Shown one piece after another: positions 33,794 to 42,725 of a stretch of DNA of 64,000 nt. The stretch lies in NCBI GenBank assembly GCA_001298575.1, contig LJCV01000249.1, positions 1 through 64,000 on the forward strand, given 5' to 3'. The notes under the pieces were generated by a model, which saw only the letters and a program-made list of their open reading frames with translations, was not told the origin of the DNA and ran no database searches. A program made the translations under genes and the position numbers. The DNA comes from Actinobacteria bacterium OK074. Lineage in GTDB: Bacteria > Actinomycetota > Actinomycetes > Streptomycetales > Streptomycetaceae. The first letter of the stretch is position 1. Every line of letters starts with the position of its first letter.

Positions 33794-33928
33794 ATGAAGA
33801 TGACCGGCAACACGATCCTGCTCACCGGCGGCACCTCGGGCATCGGCCTCGGCCTGGCCCTGCGCCTGCACGAGGCCGGCAACAACGGGTCCCACGACCA
33901 CGTGCTCGCCCTGCTCAGCGGGGTCTGA
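33794..33928 (+). pseudogene. Short-chain dehydrogenase, N-terminal remnant
   Basis: Only 44 codons remain. MKMTGNTILLTGGTSGIGLG is the first strand and NAD-binding TGGxSGIG loop of an SDR (normally about 240 residues), followed by LALRLHEAGNN; the last 13 residues (GSHDHVLALLSGV) are not SDR-like and mark a deletion junction. A good ribosome site (AAGGAGAGAAG) survives upstream, so a short peptide could still be made. Confidence 0.85.
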
Positions 33929-33943
33929 GCAGGAGGGCGAACC

Positions 33944-34417
33944 ATGTGGTCGGCGCCCTCGGCCGTCGCTGAAAACGGGCCATCTGTTCTTCCGTTCGCT
34001 TCGGGAACGCCGGTCGTCGGTGGCGTGACACGGCCCGTCCCGCGGCGAGGGCCCGAGGGGCCGACCGTAGGAGCGTGCCTGCGTCGGCGGCGCGAGTCGC
34101 TGCGCCCCCGCGACGTCGGCCTGGTCGAGGGTCCGCGCAGGCGCACCTCGGGGCTGCGGCGCGAGGAGGTCGCCCATCTCGCGGGCATGTCGACCGACTA
34201 CTACGCCCGTCTGGAACAGCAGCGCGCCCCGCAGTCCTCCGTCCGGATCACCACCGCCCTCGCCCGGGCGCTGCGGCTCACGCTGGACGAGCGCGACCAT
34301 CTCTTCGTGCTCATCGGCCACAACGCCCCGGCCCGCCTCCACCGTTCCGAGCACGTCGCCCCGACGCTGCCCCTGTCCGCCCTGCGGACCGCGTACGCTG
34401 CCCCGGTGCCGCGCTGA
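33944..34417 (+). pseudogene. XRE/MmyB-type regulator truncated after its helix-turn-helix
   Basis: The 157-codon frame contains the N-terminal half of the actinomycete XRE regulator family: LRRRRESLRPRDVGL, RTSGLRREEVAHLAGMSTDY, YARLEQQRAPQSSVRITTAL and ALRLTLDERDHLFVLIGH. Normal members continue with about 170 residues of MmyB-like ligand domain; here it stops soon after APTLPLSALRTAYAA. The strong AGGAGGG site precedes ATG 33944, but the first about 27 residues do not fit the family, so a GTG at 34025 may be the ancestral start. It could still bind DNA. Confidence 0.7.
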
Positions 34418-34421
34418 GCAC

Positions 34422-36011
34422 TTAACAGGCGTTCCGCTGCGGCCCGTTGGGGCGCAAGGGGCTTCGGGCGGTGTGCAGCAGGGGTGCCCAGTCGGCCGTA
34501 CCCGTGAAGTCGTCGCCGCCGGACGGGACAACGTCCATGACGACGCGGTCGGGGCGCAGCAGTACGGCGTCCGCGTGTCCCTCGCGCAGCCAGGCGGTGA
34601 GGGGCGCGCCGTCGTCGCCGAGGTCGGTGACGGCGAGGATTCGGGCGCCGAGAGCGTCGGTGATCGCCTGCGGGACGGGGGAGAGCGGTGCGGCGGTCAG
34701 GACGGCGAAGGAGTCGCCGAGCAGGTCGTCGAGGCGGGTGCGGCGGCCGTCGACGCGCACCCACGGCTGCGGGCAGAAGCCGCCCGCGAGGTCGTGTCGG
34801 CGCGGGCGGATCCGGCGCCGGACGAGGGGGCCGGCGGCCAGCGCCGGGCTGAGTTCGCGGGCGGCGGCCGTGGCCAGGCCGGGGATGCGGACGGCCGCGC
34901 CCACCAGGCCGCGGCGGAGGGCCGCGCGGCGGTCCTGGCCGCCGGTCATGGCCCAGCCCATGGCGACCGCCAGGCGGATCACCTGCCGGGCGTGCGGCCC
35001 GCGTTCGCGCTCGTAGGTCTCCAACAGCCGTTCGTCCGCGCCCTGTTGCAGGACCCGGGCCAGCTTCCAGGTCAGGTTGTGGGCGTCGCGCAGCCCCGCG
35101 CACAGCCCCTGGCCGACGAAGGGCGGGGTGAGATGGGCCGCGTCGCCGAGCAGGAAGACGCGGCCCCGGCGCCAGCGGTCGGCGACGCGGGCCCGGAAGG
35201 TGTACCGCGCCTGCCGCATCAGCTCGAAGCCGGCGCCGTCCGCGAGGTCCACCCACGGGGCGAGCAGCTCCCGCAGCCGCTCGTGGTCGAGTTCGGCGTC
35301 GTCCCGCAGCCGGAATTCCCAGCGGTAGCGGTCCTCGCCGACGCGCATGAAGGTGGCGGGCCGCTCGGGGTCACAGATCTGTTCGACGCCTTCCCAGCAG
35401 CGGACCGGGAGACCGGTGCGCACGTCGAGGACCGTCCAGCGTTCCTCGAAGCGCAGGTCCTCCCACTCGGCGCCGACGGCCTCGCGGGTGACGCCGCCCG
35501 CGCCGTCGCAGCCGAGCACGGCGTCCGCCCGCACCAGGTGCCCGCCCTCGTCGTCGCGGTAGGTCACGCGGACCGGGCCGCCGCCGTCCTGCTCGACGCC
35601 GAAGACCTCGGCCCCGCCCCGCAGTTCGCACTCGCGGGCGCGGGCCAGGGCGGCGCGCAGCACGCGTTCCAGCTCCGGCTGGTCGAACATGCCGGTCTGC
35701 GGGAAGCCGTGCACGCCCCGCGCGGCGCGCGGGAACTCGGCCATCACCCGGTGTCGTGCGTCCAGCAGCCGCAGCCCCCGCGCGGGGCGGGAGATCGCGG
35801 CGAACTCCTCGTCCACGCCCGCGGCTTGAAGGATGCGGCGGACCTCGTCGTCGGCGGCGACGGCGCGGGGCAGGGGGTAGACGTCGTGGTGGCGTTCGAG
35901 GACGACGGTACGGACGCCGCGCCGGGCGAGCAGGAGGGCGGCGGTCACGCCCACCGGCCCGGCTCCGACGATCACCACGGGTACGGTTGCCGAGTCGTGC
36001 TCGACGGTCAT
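34422..36011 (-). CDS. FAD-dependent aromatic ring hydroxylase (MhpA-like)
   Basis: A 529-residue flavoprotein monooxygenase of the PHBH fold. The FAD-binding GAGPVGVTAALLLARRG is near the N-terminus, the DG motif AVLGCDGAGG near residue 165, and the GD motif VFLLGDAAHLTPPFVGQGLC near 285. It resembles MhpA-type 3-(3-hydroxyphenyl)propionate hydroxylases, which add a hydroxyl to a phenolic acid using NAD(P)H and O2. It is the last gene of a three-gene unit with a fumarylacetoacetase-like hydrolase and an extradiol dioxygenase, the logical order being hydroxylation, ring cleavage, then hydrolysis. Exact substrate is inferred only. Confidence 0.88.
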   Translation of the reverse strand: MTVEHDSATVPVVIVGAGPVGVTAALLLARRGVRTVVLERHHDVYPLPRAVAADDEVRRILQAAGVDEEFAAISRPARGLRLLDARHRVMAEFPRAARGVHGFPQTGMFDQPELERVLRAALARARECELRGGAEVFGVEQDGGGPVRVTYRDDEGGHLVRADAVLGCDGAGGVTREAVGAEWEDLRFEERWTVLDVRTGLPVRCWEGVEQICDPERPATFMRVGEDRYRWEFRLRDDAELDHERLRELLAPWVDLADGAGFELMRQARYTFRARVADRWRRGRVFLLGDAAHLTPPFVGQGLCAGLRDAHNLTWKLARVLQQGADERLLETYERERGPHARQVIRLAVAMGWAMTGGQDRRAALRRGLVGAAVRIPGLATAAARELSPALAAGPLVRRRIRPRRHDLAGGFCPQPWVRVDGRRTRLDDLLGDSFAVLTAAPLSPVPQAITDALGARILAVTDLGDDGAPLTAWLREGHADAVLLRPDRVVMDVVPSGGDDFTGTADWAPLLHTARSPLRPNGPQRNAC

Positions 36012-36043
36012 GTGCGGCTCACTTCGGTCTCGGTGCGCGGCGG

Positions 36044-36982
36044 TCAGCTCGCGTCGGCCACGGGGGTGCGCTGCTCACCGAGGTCGATGCGGCCGTCCGG
36101 GGTGGCGATGGCGGCGGTCACGACGTCGCCCGCGTGCAGGTAGCGTGGGTTGCGGGCCTGGCTCTTGAAGAACGCCTTCCACTTCACGGCGGGCGGCAGC
36201 AGCGCACCGATCTTCTCGACCGCCTTGGGCGGCGCCTTCAGGGCCGTACCGCCGGGGGTGCCGGTCAGCAGCAGGTCGCCGGGGGCCAGGGTCTGGAACC
36301 GGGCCAGCAGGGTCAGCGCCCGCGCCGGGCGGACGATCATGTCGGCGAGGGTACGGTCCTGCCGCAGCACGCCGTTGACGCTCAACCGCAGCCGCAGGTC
36401 CAGGAGATGGGCGAAGTCCGCCGGCTCCAGCAGCGCCAGATACGGGCCGGTCGGCGTGAACGTCGGGTACGACTTGCTCTCGTAGAACTGCGTCTTCGTC
36501 AGCTGCACGTCCCGGGCGCTGACGTCGTTGGTGACGACGAGCCCGGCGACGTGGGCGGGAAGGTCCCGCTCCTCGACGACGGTCCCCACCGGCAGGAACG
36601 CCCCCATGACCAGACCGAGTTCGACCTCGTAGTCGAGCAACTTGACGTGCGCCGGGCGGACGACGGCCTCGCCCGGACCGCTGACCGAGCCGGACGCCTT
36701 GCGAAAGAAGGCGGGCGGGACCTCCCCCGTGAAGCCCGAATCGCGGGCGTGGCTGCGGTAGTTGACCATCTGCGCGACCACCCGGCAGGGCGTGGTCACG
36801 GGGGAGAGGGCGACCAGCTCGGCCACGGCGGTGCCCTCCTCGCCGGAGACGGCGGCCTCTCGTACGGCGTCGCGGTCGGCCAGCAGCTCGGCGGTGGTGA
36901 GGGCCTTGGTGTCGATGCGGACGGCGCGCGCGTCGCGCACCACCCACCAGCCGTCGGCGGTACGCAGGACGTTGGTGCTCAT
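36044..36982 (-). CDS. Fumarylacetoacetate hydrolase family protein
   Basis: A 312-residue enzyme of the FAH superfamily. Metal-ligand motifs LLDYEVELGLVMG (two Glu) and VTNDVSARDVQL (Asp) are present, with the catalytic loop PARALTLLARFQTLAPGDLL and GTPGGTA near the C-terminus. In aromatic pathways members cleave or hydrate ring-fission products (HpaG/MhpD-like) or hydrolyse acylpyruvates. It lies between the dioxygenase (31 bases upstream) and the hydroxylase (32 bases downstream) on the same strand, so it probably acts after ring cleavage. Confidence 0.85.
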   Translation of the reverse strand: MSTNVLRTADGWWVVRDARAVRIDTKALTTAELLADRDAVREAAVSGEEGTAVAELVALSPVTTPCRVVAQMVNYRSHARDSGFTGEVPPAFFRKASGSVSGPGEAVVRPAHVKLLDYEVELGLVMGAFLPVGTVVEERDLPAHVAGLVVTNDVSARDVQLTKTQFYESKSYPTFTPTGPYLALLEPADFAHLLDLRLRLSVNGVLRQDRTLADMIVRPARALTLLARFQTLAPGDLLLTGTPGGTALKAPPKAVEKIGALLPPAVKWKAFFKSQARNPRYLHAGDVVTAAIATPDGRIDLGEQRTPVADAS

Positions 36983-37013
36983 GTCGGTGCCTTTGTCGGG
37001 GAGTTGGGGGGTG

Positions 37014-38177
37014 TCAGGAGTTGGTGGCCCTGAGCAGGCCCAGGAGGCGCGCCGGGTCCAGTTCGTTGTCGCCGCGCAGCGCCTGGATCACGTCGCGGAT
37101 TCGCTGCGGGGAGGGGCTCGCGCCGAGGAAGTCGCGGGTGGCGGGCGGCCCCCACTGGGCGAGACCGCTCGACGACATGGGTGCCCAGCCGGGTTCCAGG
37201 TCGTGGGAGAACAGGTCGCCGTCGGCGAAGTGCTCCAGCATGAGGCGGTCGGGGTCGCGCCAGTAGTCGAACAGCTGACTGCCCTGGATGTGCCGCCCGA
37301 TGCCCCAACTGCGCTGGTAGCCACGCTCGTCGAGGTACTCGCCACCCGCCGCGATCGAGTCCAGGTCGGTCACCTGGTAGGCGGAGTGGACATAGCCGTT
37401 GCCCGGTCCCAGGTGCATGGCCAGGGTGTGGTGGTCGACCGCCGTACTGCCTTGGTCGCAGCGGACGAACGCCATCGTCGGACCCCGGTCGCGCTGCCCG
37501 TCGAGGAACAGGAAGTCGGACACGATCATCCCGAGCGTGTCCAGGTACCAGTCCAGGGCGCGCGCGAACACCCGTGTCTCCAGGACCAGATGACCCAGGC
37601 GCTGGATACGGGACGGCTCGCGCGGCGGGCGCTGGGTGGCGTTCGTACGGCGGTGATCCGTACCGAAGTTGAGCCGCAGCGGCCGCTGTTCGGGCAGCGC
37701 GGGCAGGTGCCCGGCGCAGTGCACCACGCGTACGGGGAAGCCCGAGGGATCGAGGAGGTGCACGACACCGCCGCCGCCGGGGACGGCGGCTTCCTCGATG
37801 CGCCGTACGTCCGTTCCCGTCGCCCGCGCCAGCCGGTCCAGGTCGTTCCGCTCGGCCGCGCGGAACGCCGGGCCGACGAAACGGGACGTACGACCGCGCC
37901 GGATCACCATGCAGGGCGAACCCGCGAAGGTGCCCCGCAACCACAGCTCCCGCTTTGTCCGGGCGGCGATCCCGAAGCCGAAGTCCCGGGCGAAGACCTC
38001 GGCGCGGTCCAGGTCGGGCTTCTCGAACTCCAGCCACGCCAGGTCGGCCACCTTGACCACCGGGTTCCGCGAGCGCCCCGGATGCTCGCCGCGCAGGGCG
38101 CCCCGTTCGCTGTGGAGGTCCTGGTGGGCCGTCCTGACGTCCGTGACGCGGGCCGTGTTGACGCGGGTTCCGGACAT
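37014..38177 (-). CDS. Extradiol (catechol 2,3-type) dioxygenase, VOC family
   Basis: A 387-residue two-domain VOC enzyme. The catalytic C-terminal domain has the three iron ligands in place: His 196 in IQRLGHLVLE, His 264 in GYVHSAYQV and Glu 315 in LMLEHFADGD. It should open a catechol ring next to the hydroxyls with Fe(II) and O2. ATG 38177 has TTGGAGGA at good spacing; a longer frame to 38240 runs into the operator region. It is the first gene of the aromatic operon, divergent from a TetR gene, with several TGATGA/TCATCA palindromes between. Confidence 0.88.
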   Translation of the reverse strand: MSGTRVNTARVTDVRTAHQDLHSERGALRGEHPGRSRNPVVKVADLAWLEFEKPDLDRAEVFARDFGFGIAARTKRELWLRGTFAGSPCMVIRRGRTSRFVGPAFRAAERNDLDRLARATGTDVRRIEEAAVPGGGGVVHLLDPSGFPVRVVHCAGHLPALPEQRPLRLNFGTDHRRTNATQRPPREPSRIQRLGHLVLETRVFARALDWYLDTLGMIVSDFLFLDGQRDRGPTMAFVRCDQGSTAVDHHTLAMHLGPGNGYVHSAYQVTDLDSIAAGGEYLDERGYQRSWGIGRHIQGSQLFDYWRDPDRLMLEHFADGDLFSHDLEPGWAPMSSSGLAQWGPPATRDFLGASPSPQRIRDVIQALRGDNELDPARLLGLLRATNS

Positions 38178-38191
38178 GGTGTCCTCCAAGC

Positions 38192-38208
38192 GGCATCGCC
38201 ATGATGAG
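38192..38208. promoter_or_regulatory. TetR-type palindrome next to the dioxygenase start
   Basis: TGATGA-GGAAA-TCATCA is a perfect 6-bp inverted repeat 15 bases upstream of the dioxygenase ATG. The same half-site recurs in TGATG-AAGC-CATCA at 38260-38273. Confidence 0.65.
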
Positions 38209-38259
38209 GAAATCATCAGCTTTGATTTTTTGATCGTCAAGGGTTGGAACCGTGCGAGG

Positions 38260-38302
38260 TGATGAAGCCATCAGAACTGCGCTGACCGGTTCATCAGAAC
38301 TG
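38260..38302. promoter_or_regulatory. Palindrome and direct repeats in the aromatic operon/TetR promoter region
   Basis: TGATG-AAGC-CATCA (38260-38273) is followed by two copies of CATCAGAACTG (38269-38279 and 38292-38302), 23 bases apart, about two helical turns. These fit cooperative binding of the TetR dimer encoded at 38337. Confidence 0.6.
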
Positions 38303-38336
38303 TGGTGGCGACTCGCCCATTGCTAAAGTCGCGCGT

Positions 38337-38972
38337 ATGCCGACGTCAGCCCTGCCCCGCAACCGCTTCGAGCGGCGGCGCGCCGAGACCCGCCGGGCGC
38401 TCGTCCGCGCGGCCCGGCGGATCCTCGCCGAGACCGGGGACACCAGCGCCAGCATCCAGACGATCGCGGAGCGCGCGGACGTCGGCTTCGGCTCCTTCTA
38501 CAACCACTTCGAGTCGAAGACGGAACTGTTCGACGCGGCGGTCCGGGACGCCCTCGAAGAGCTCGGCCAGACCTTCGACGAGCACCTGCGCGGCATCGAC
38601 GACCCGGCGGAACTGGTCGCCGGGGGCTTCCGTCTCGGTGCGCGCCTGGCGGACACCCGGCCCGAGTTGATGCAGGTCCTGCGCCACCGCGGCCTCGGCC
38701 ACATCCACTCCGACTCGGGCCTGGCGCCGCGCGCCGCGCGCGACCTGGAGGCCGGCATCGCCTCCGGCCGGTTCACCGTCGCCGATCCCGCGGTCGCGGT
38801 GGCCGCGCTGGGCGGCTCCCTGCTGGCGCTGGTGGAAATGCGGTTCGCCCGCCCGGAACTCGACGGTGACGAGGCCGCGTCGAACCTCGCCGAAATGCTG
38901 CTGCGCATGCTGGGCGTGCCGCCCGCCGACGCCCGCGACGTGGCCCGGCGTCCCCTGCCCGACCTCGGCTGA
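38337..38972 (+). CDS. TetR family regulator of the aromatic operon
   Basis: A 211-residue TetR-type repressor with the helix-turn-helix at residues about 18-62 (RALVRAARRILAETGDTSAS ... ERADVGFGSFYNHFESKTEL). The following helices (LVAGGFRLGARLADTRPELM) form the ligand domain. It is divergent from the extradiol dioxygenase gene, and at least three related half-sites lie in the 159-base gap. A TAAAGT box (38324-38329) ends seven bases before the ATG, so the transcript is probably leaderless. It likely releases DNA when the aromatic substrate or its product is present. Confidence 0.88.
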   Translation: MPTSALPRNRFERRRAETRRALVRAARRILAETGDTSASIQTIAERADVGFGSFYNHFESKTELFDAAVRDALEELGQTFDEHLRGIDDPAELVAGGFRLGARLADTRPELMQVLRHRGLGHIHSDSGLAPRAARDLEAGIASGRFTVADPAVAVAALGGSLLALVEMRFARPELDGDEAASNLAEMLLRMLGVPPADARDVARRPLPDLG

Positions 38973-39067
38973 CGGGGCGGAACACGCCCGGCTCGGCGGT
39001 GGGGCGGGCGCGGAGCCCTGAGCGCTTTCGGCCATAGATCTGACTCCCCGTCAGTTCTCTGCGTTCT

Positions 39068-39079
39068 CCCCCCCCCCCC
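39068..39079. repeat. Run of twelve C residues upstream of the glycosyltransferase operon
   Basis: A C12 homopolymer lies about 85 bases before the glycosyltransferase start and 14 bases after the small hairpin CTGAC-TCCCC-GTCAG (39040-39054). Such tracts slip easily, so length and promoter spacing may vary. Confidence 0.6.
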
Positions 39080-39165
39080 ACAGGCGGGACGGCAACAGTG
39101 AGGCCGCGGCCCTGGACCAGGGCCGCCGAGCCGCAGTCTGCCGTCCCCTCATGTCTGAGGAAGCC

Positions 39166-40455
39166 ATGACTCCCACCCCCCACCTCACCGCATCCGCCGT
39201 CCGTACCGAGCGTCCGGCCGAGTTCCAGCCCGCCGGGCGTTCCGGGCTCCCGCACCCCGGGACCGCGACGGTGGACATCGTCGTGCCGGTCTACAACGAG
39301 GAACGCGCCCTGCCCGGCTGCCTGCGCACCCTCCACGCGCACCTGTCCCGGGGCTTTCCCTTCCCCTGGCGGATCACGGTGGCCGACAACGCCAGCACCG
39401 ACGACACCCTCGCCACCGCCCGCCGCCTCGCGGACGAACTGTCCGGCGTCGGCGTCGTCCACCTGGACCGCAAGGGCCGCGGACTCGCCCTGCGCACCGT
39501 CTGGGGTGCCAGCGACGCCGACATCGTGGCCTACATGGACGTGGACCTGTCCACCGGTCTGGACGGGCTGCTCCCGCTGGTCGCCCCGCTGGCCAGTGGC
39601 CACTCGGACCTCGCGATCGGCTCCCGGCTGGCCCCGGGCGCGCGCACCGTGCGCGGCCCGCGCCGCGAGTTCGTCTCCCGCTGCTACAACGGCATCATCC
39701 GGCTCACCCACGGCGTCCGCTTCACCGACGCCCAGTGCGGATTCAAGGCGGCCCGCACGGAGGTGCTCCGACCGCTGCTCCAGGTCACCCGCGACGAGGC
39801 GTGGTTCTTCGACACCGAACTGCTCCTGCTCGCCGAGCACAACGGACTGCGCGTCCACGAGGTCCCGGTCGACTGGGTCGAGGACGTCGACACCCGGGTG
39901 GACGTGGTGAGCACCGCCACGGACGACCTGCGCGGCCTGTGGCGCATGGCGCGGCTCAAGGCGTCCGGCGACGCCCGGGTCGAGGTGCCGACCCGCCCCG
40001 AACCGGCCGCCGAGCATCCCGACGCCGTCCTCGCCCCCGCCGGGCGGCGCGGCGCGCTGTCGTGGGAAGTGGGCTGCTTCGTCGCGATCGGTGTCCTGTC
40101 CACGGCCGGACAGGCCCTGCTGTACTGGCTGTTGCGCGGCTGGTGGACACCGGCCGTCGCCAACCTGGTCTCGCTGCTCGTCCTCACCGTCCTCAACACC
40201 GAGGCCAACCGGCGGCTCACCTTCCGCCACTCCGCCGCGCCGCCCGCCCGCGTGCACCTCGGCGCCGGGGGCCTGTTCGTGCTCGGCTACCTGGTCACCT
40301 CGGCCGCGGTGCTCTGGTTCAAGCGGCTCGACCCCGGTGCCTCGACCGCCGCCGAGACCGCCGTCCTCGCCGCCGCGTCCGCCGTGGTCACCTGCGTCCG
40401 CTTCGCCGTGCTGCGGCTGGCCGTCTTCGCCGGCCCCCGTCGTCGTACCCCTTGA
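39166..40455 (+). CDS. Family 2 glycosyltransferase fused to GtrA-like membrane domain
   Basis: A 429-residue fusion. The N-terminal GT2 domain is of the dolichyl/polyprenyl-phosphate sugar synthase type: DIVVPVYNEERALPGCL, VADNASTDDTLATARRLA and the metal motif YMDVDLSTG. After a Pro-rich linker (about residue 280-300), four membrane spans match GtrA, which is thought to flip the lipid-linked sugar. It would make and export a polyprenyl-phosphate sugar used by the ArnT-like enzyme next door. ATG 39166 has GAGGAAG just upstream; ATG 39151 is an in-frame alternative without a ribosome site. First gene of an operon ending in a two-component system. Confidence 0.88.
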   Translation: MTPTPHLTASAVRTERPAEFQPAGRSGLPHPGTATVDIVVPVYNEERALPGCLRTLHAHLSRGFPFPWRITVADNASTDDTLATARRLADELSGVGVVHLDRKGRGLALRTVWGASDADIVAYMDVDLSTGLDGLLPLVAPLASGHSDLAIGSRLAPGARTVRGPRREFVSRCYNGIIRLTHGVRFTDAQCGFKAARTEVLRPLLQVTRDEAWFFDTELLLLAEHNGLRVHEVPVDWVEDVDTRVDVVSTATDDLRGLWRMARLKASGDARVEVPTRPEPAAEHPDAVLAPAGRRGALSWEVGCFVAIGVLSTAGQALLYWLLRGWWTPAVANLVSLLVLTVLNTEANRRLTFRHSAAPPARVHLGAGGLFVLGYLVTSAAVLWFKRLDPGASTAAETAVLAAASAVVTCVRFAVLRLAVFAGPRRRTP

Positions 40456-40476
40456 CCGATGAGAGCGAATCCAGAC

Positions 40477-42684
40477 ATGAGTAAATCCGCGCACATCACG
40501 CCTGTTCCGGTGGCATCGGCGGACGAGGGCGGGCAGCCGGGTACGTCCCTCCGCGCGCTGCCCGCCTGGGCGGCACCGGCTGCGCTCGGAGCCGTCCTCG
40601 TGCTCGCGGCCGTCCTGTACGGCTGGGCGCTGGGCTCCCTGGGGTGGGCCAACAGCTACTACTCGGCGGCCGTGAAGTCGATGGGGACGAACTGGACCAA
40701 CTTCCTCTTCGGCTCCTTCGACCCGGCCGGCGTGATCACGGTCGACAAGCCGCCGGCCGCGCTGTGGCCGCAGGTGATCAGCAGCAAGGTCTTCGGGCTG
40801 CACGGCTGGGCGCTGATCCTGCCGCAGGTGCTCGAAGGCGTGGCCGGGGTACTGGTGCTGCACCGCACGGTGCGCCGCTGGGCGGGGGAGGGCGCGGCGC
40901 TGCTCGCCGCGCTGGTGCTCACCCTGACGCCGATCACCGTGGCCATCAACCGGGACAACAACCCGGACACACTGCTCGTCCTGCTGCTGGTGTCGGCGGC
41001 GTACGCGCTGACCCGCGCCCTTCAGGCCGAGGGGTGGGCCGCGACCCGGTGGCTGTGCGCGAGCGGCTTCCTGACCGGGTGCGGGTTCCTCACCAAAATG
41101 CTCGCCGCCTGGATGGTCGTTCCCGCGTTCGCCGTCGCCTGGCTCGTGGGAGGAAGCGGCGCCTGGACACCGCGAGTACGGCGGCTGCTGGGCGCGGGGG
41201 CCATCCTGGCGGCGTCCTCCCTGTGGTGGGTCGCGATGGTGGCGCTGTGGCCGGGCGACCACCCCTACATCGGAGGCAGCAAGGACGGCTCGGCCTGGGA
41301 TCTCGTGATCGGCTACAACGGGCTGGGCCGGGTCTTCGGTTCCAGCGACGGGACCTCGCAGACGATGGGCGGGATGGCCGGCGGATTCGGTGGCCGGTCC
41401 GGTCTCGGGCGGCTGTTCAACGCGCAGGTCGGCGGGCAGATCAGCTGGCTGCTGCCGGTCTGCGCACTGGCCCTCGCGGTCGCCGTCGCCTGCGCGGTAC
41501 TGCGCCGCCGCGGCAGGCTGACCGGCGCCGCCGTACTGCCGGCCTCCGGCTGGCTGCTGTGGGGGACCTGGCTGGTGGTCTGCGCGGCGGTGTACTCGTC
41601 CCAGAAAGGCATCTTCCATCCCTACTACACCACCCAACTCGCCCCGGCTGTCGCGGCTCTGTGCGGCGGACTGACGGCCGCCCTCGTCCGCGTCCACCGG
41701 GCGGGCCCGCGCTGGGCGCCCCTGGTCGGCGTCGCCGCGGTCGTGGTGAGCGTGGGGTGGGCGGTGGCGCTGGTCCGCCGTGAACCCGACTGGAACGGCT
41801 GGCTGGTGTGGCCGGTGCTGCTGGCCGGCTGCGCCGCCGTCGTCCTGCTGCTGCTCTCGCGGCGCCGAGGCCGGCTGCTGACGGCCGCCGCGTCCGCCGC
41901 GGTCGTGTCGGTCCTGGCGGCCCCGGGAGCCTGGGCGGTGAGCGTGCCCGGTTCGGCCAACATGGGCGGCACCAACCCGACGGCCGGTCCGCTGACCTCC
42001 GGATTCGGCGGAGGCGGCGGCCTGCCGCGCCAGGGCGCGAGCGGCGGGGACCTCCCCTCGGGCCTGCCGTCCGGGGCGGCGTCGGCGCTGCCGGACCTCC
42101 CCGGCGGAGGAGAGCCCTCGTCCGGCGGTCTGCCCACCGCGGGAGCCAGTGGATTCCCCGGTGCCGCCGGAGGTTCCGGCTCCGACGGCACCGCCGTGCC
42201 CGCGTCCCCGGGCACCGGCTCGGGCACGAGGCCCGGCGGCGGCTTCGGCGGCGACGCCGAACTCACCGCCGACCAGCGCGAGATCCTCCAGTACGCGGTG
42301 GAACGGGCACCCGACGCGCGGATCAAGCTCGCCATCGAGGGCGGCGCCATCGCCGCCAGTCCCTTCATCCTGGGCACCGACGAGACCGTCGTCGGCATGG
42401 GCGGCTTCACCAACAGCGACAACGCGCCGTCGGTGGCGCAGCTGAAGAAGTGGACCAAGAACGGCGAACTACGCTACGTCCTGGGATCCGGCACGAGCGG
42501 CGGCGGACTCCCGGGCCTGTCCAACGGCGCCACCGAGCAGCGATCCCAGTGGATCGCCGACAACTGCGCGAAGGTCCCGGCGTCGGCCTACGGCGGCACC
42601 TCCGGCGCGTCGTCGCGGCAGACCGCCGGCGGTGCGACGGGATTCGGGGGCGAGCAGGTGCTCTACGACTGCGCCGCGAAGTAA
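40477..42684 (+). CDS. ArnT/PMT-like membrane glycosyltransferase
   Basis: A 735-residue GT-C type enzyme. The N-terminal half has about eleven to thirteen spans with the first external loop WANSYYSAAVKSMGTNWTNF and the donor-binding VDKPPAALWPQ, as in ArnT/YkcB-like transferases that use polyprenyl-phosphate sugars. A Gly/Ser/Pro-rich linker of about 110 residues leads to an extracytoplasmic C-terminal domain (ILQYAVERAPDARIKLAIEG ... GGFTNSDNAPSVAQLKKW). It probably glycosylates an envelope acceptor, using the lipid-sugar made by the GT2-GtrA protein encoded just upstream. The start could instead be ATG 40459; 40477 is preferred for GAGAG upstream. A response regulator follows after 41 bases. 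Confidence 0.88.
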   Translation: MSKSAHITPVPVASADEGGQPGTSLRALPAWAAPAALGAVLVLAAVLYGWALGSLGWANSYYSAAVKSMGTNWTNFLFGSFDPAGVITVDKPPAALWPQVISSKVFGLHGWALILPQVLEGVAGVLVLHRTVRRWAGEGAALLAALVLTLTPITVAINRDNNPDTLLVLLLVSAAYALTRALQAEGWAATRWLCASGFLTGCGFLTKMLAAWMVVPAFAVAWLVGGSGAWTPRVRRLLGAGAILAASSLWWVAMVALWPGDHPYIGGSKDGSAWDLVIGYNGLGRVFGSSDGTSQTMGGMAGGFGGRSGLGRLFNAQVGGQISWLLPVCALALAVAVACAVLRRRGRLTGAAVLPASGWLLWGTWLVVCAAVYSSQKGIFHPYYTTQLAPAVAALCGGLTAALVRVHRAGPRWAPLVGVAAVVVSVGWAVALVRREPDWNGWLVWPVLLAGCAAVVLLLLSRRRGRLLTAAASAAVVSVLAAPGAWAVSVPGSANMGGTNPTAGPLTSGFGGGGGLPRQGASGGDLPSGLPSGAASALPDLPGGGEPSSGGLPTAGASGFPGAAGGSGSDGTAVPASPGTGSGTRPGGGFGGDAELTADQREILQYAVERAPDARIKLAIEGGAIAASPFILGTDETVVGMGGFTNSDNAPSVAQLKKWTKNGELRYVLGSGTSGGGLPGLSNGATEQRSQWIADNCAKVPASAYGGTSGASSRQTAGGATGFGGEQVLYDCAAK

Positions 42685-42725
42685 CCGACGGCCGGCGCCA
42701 CGGCAGAACGGATCCAGCAGACCTC

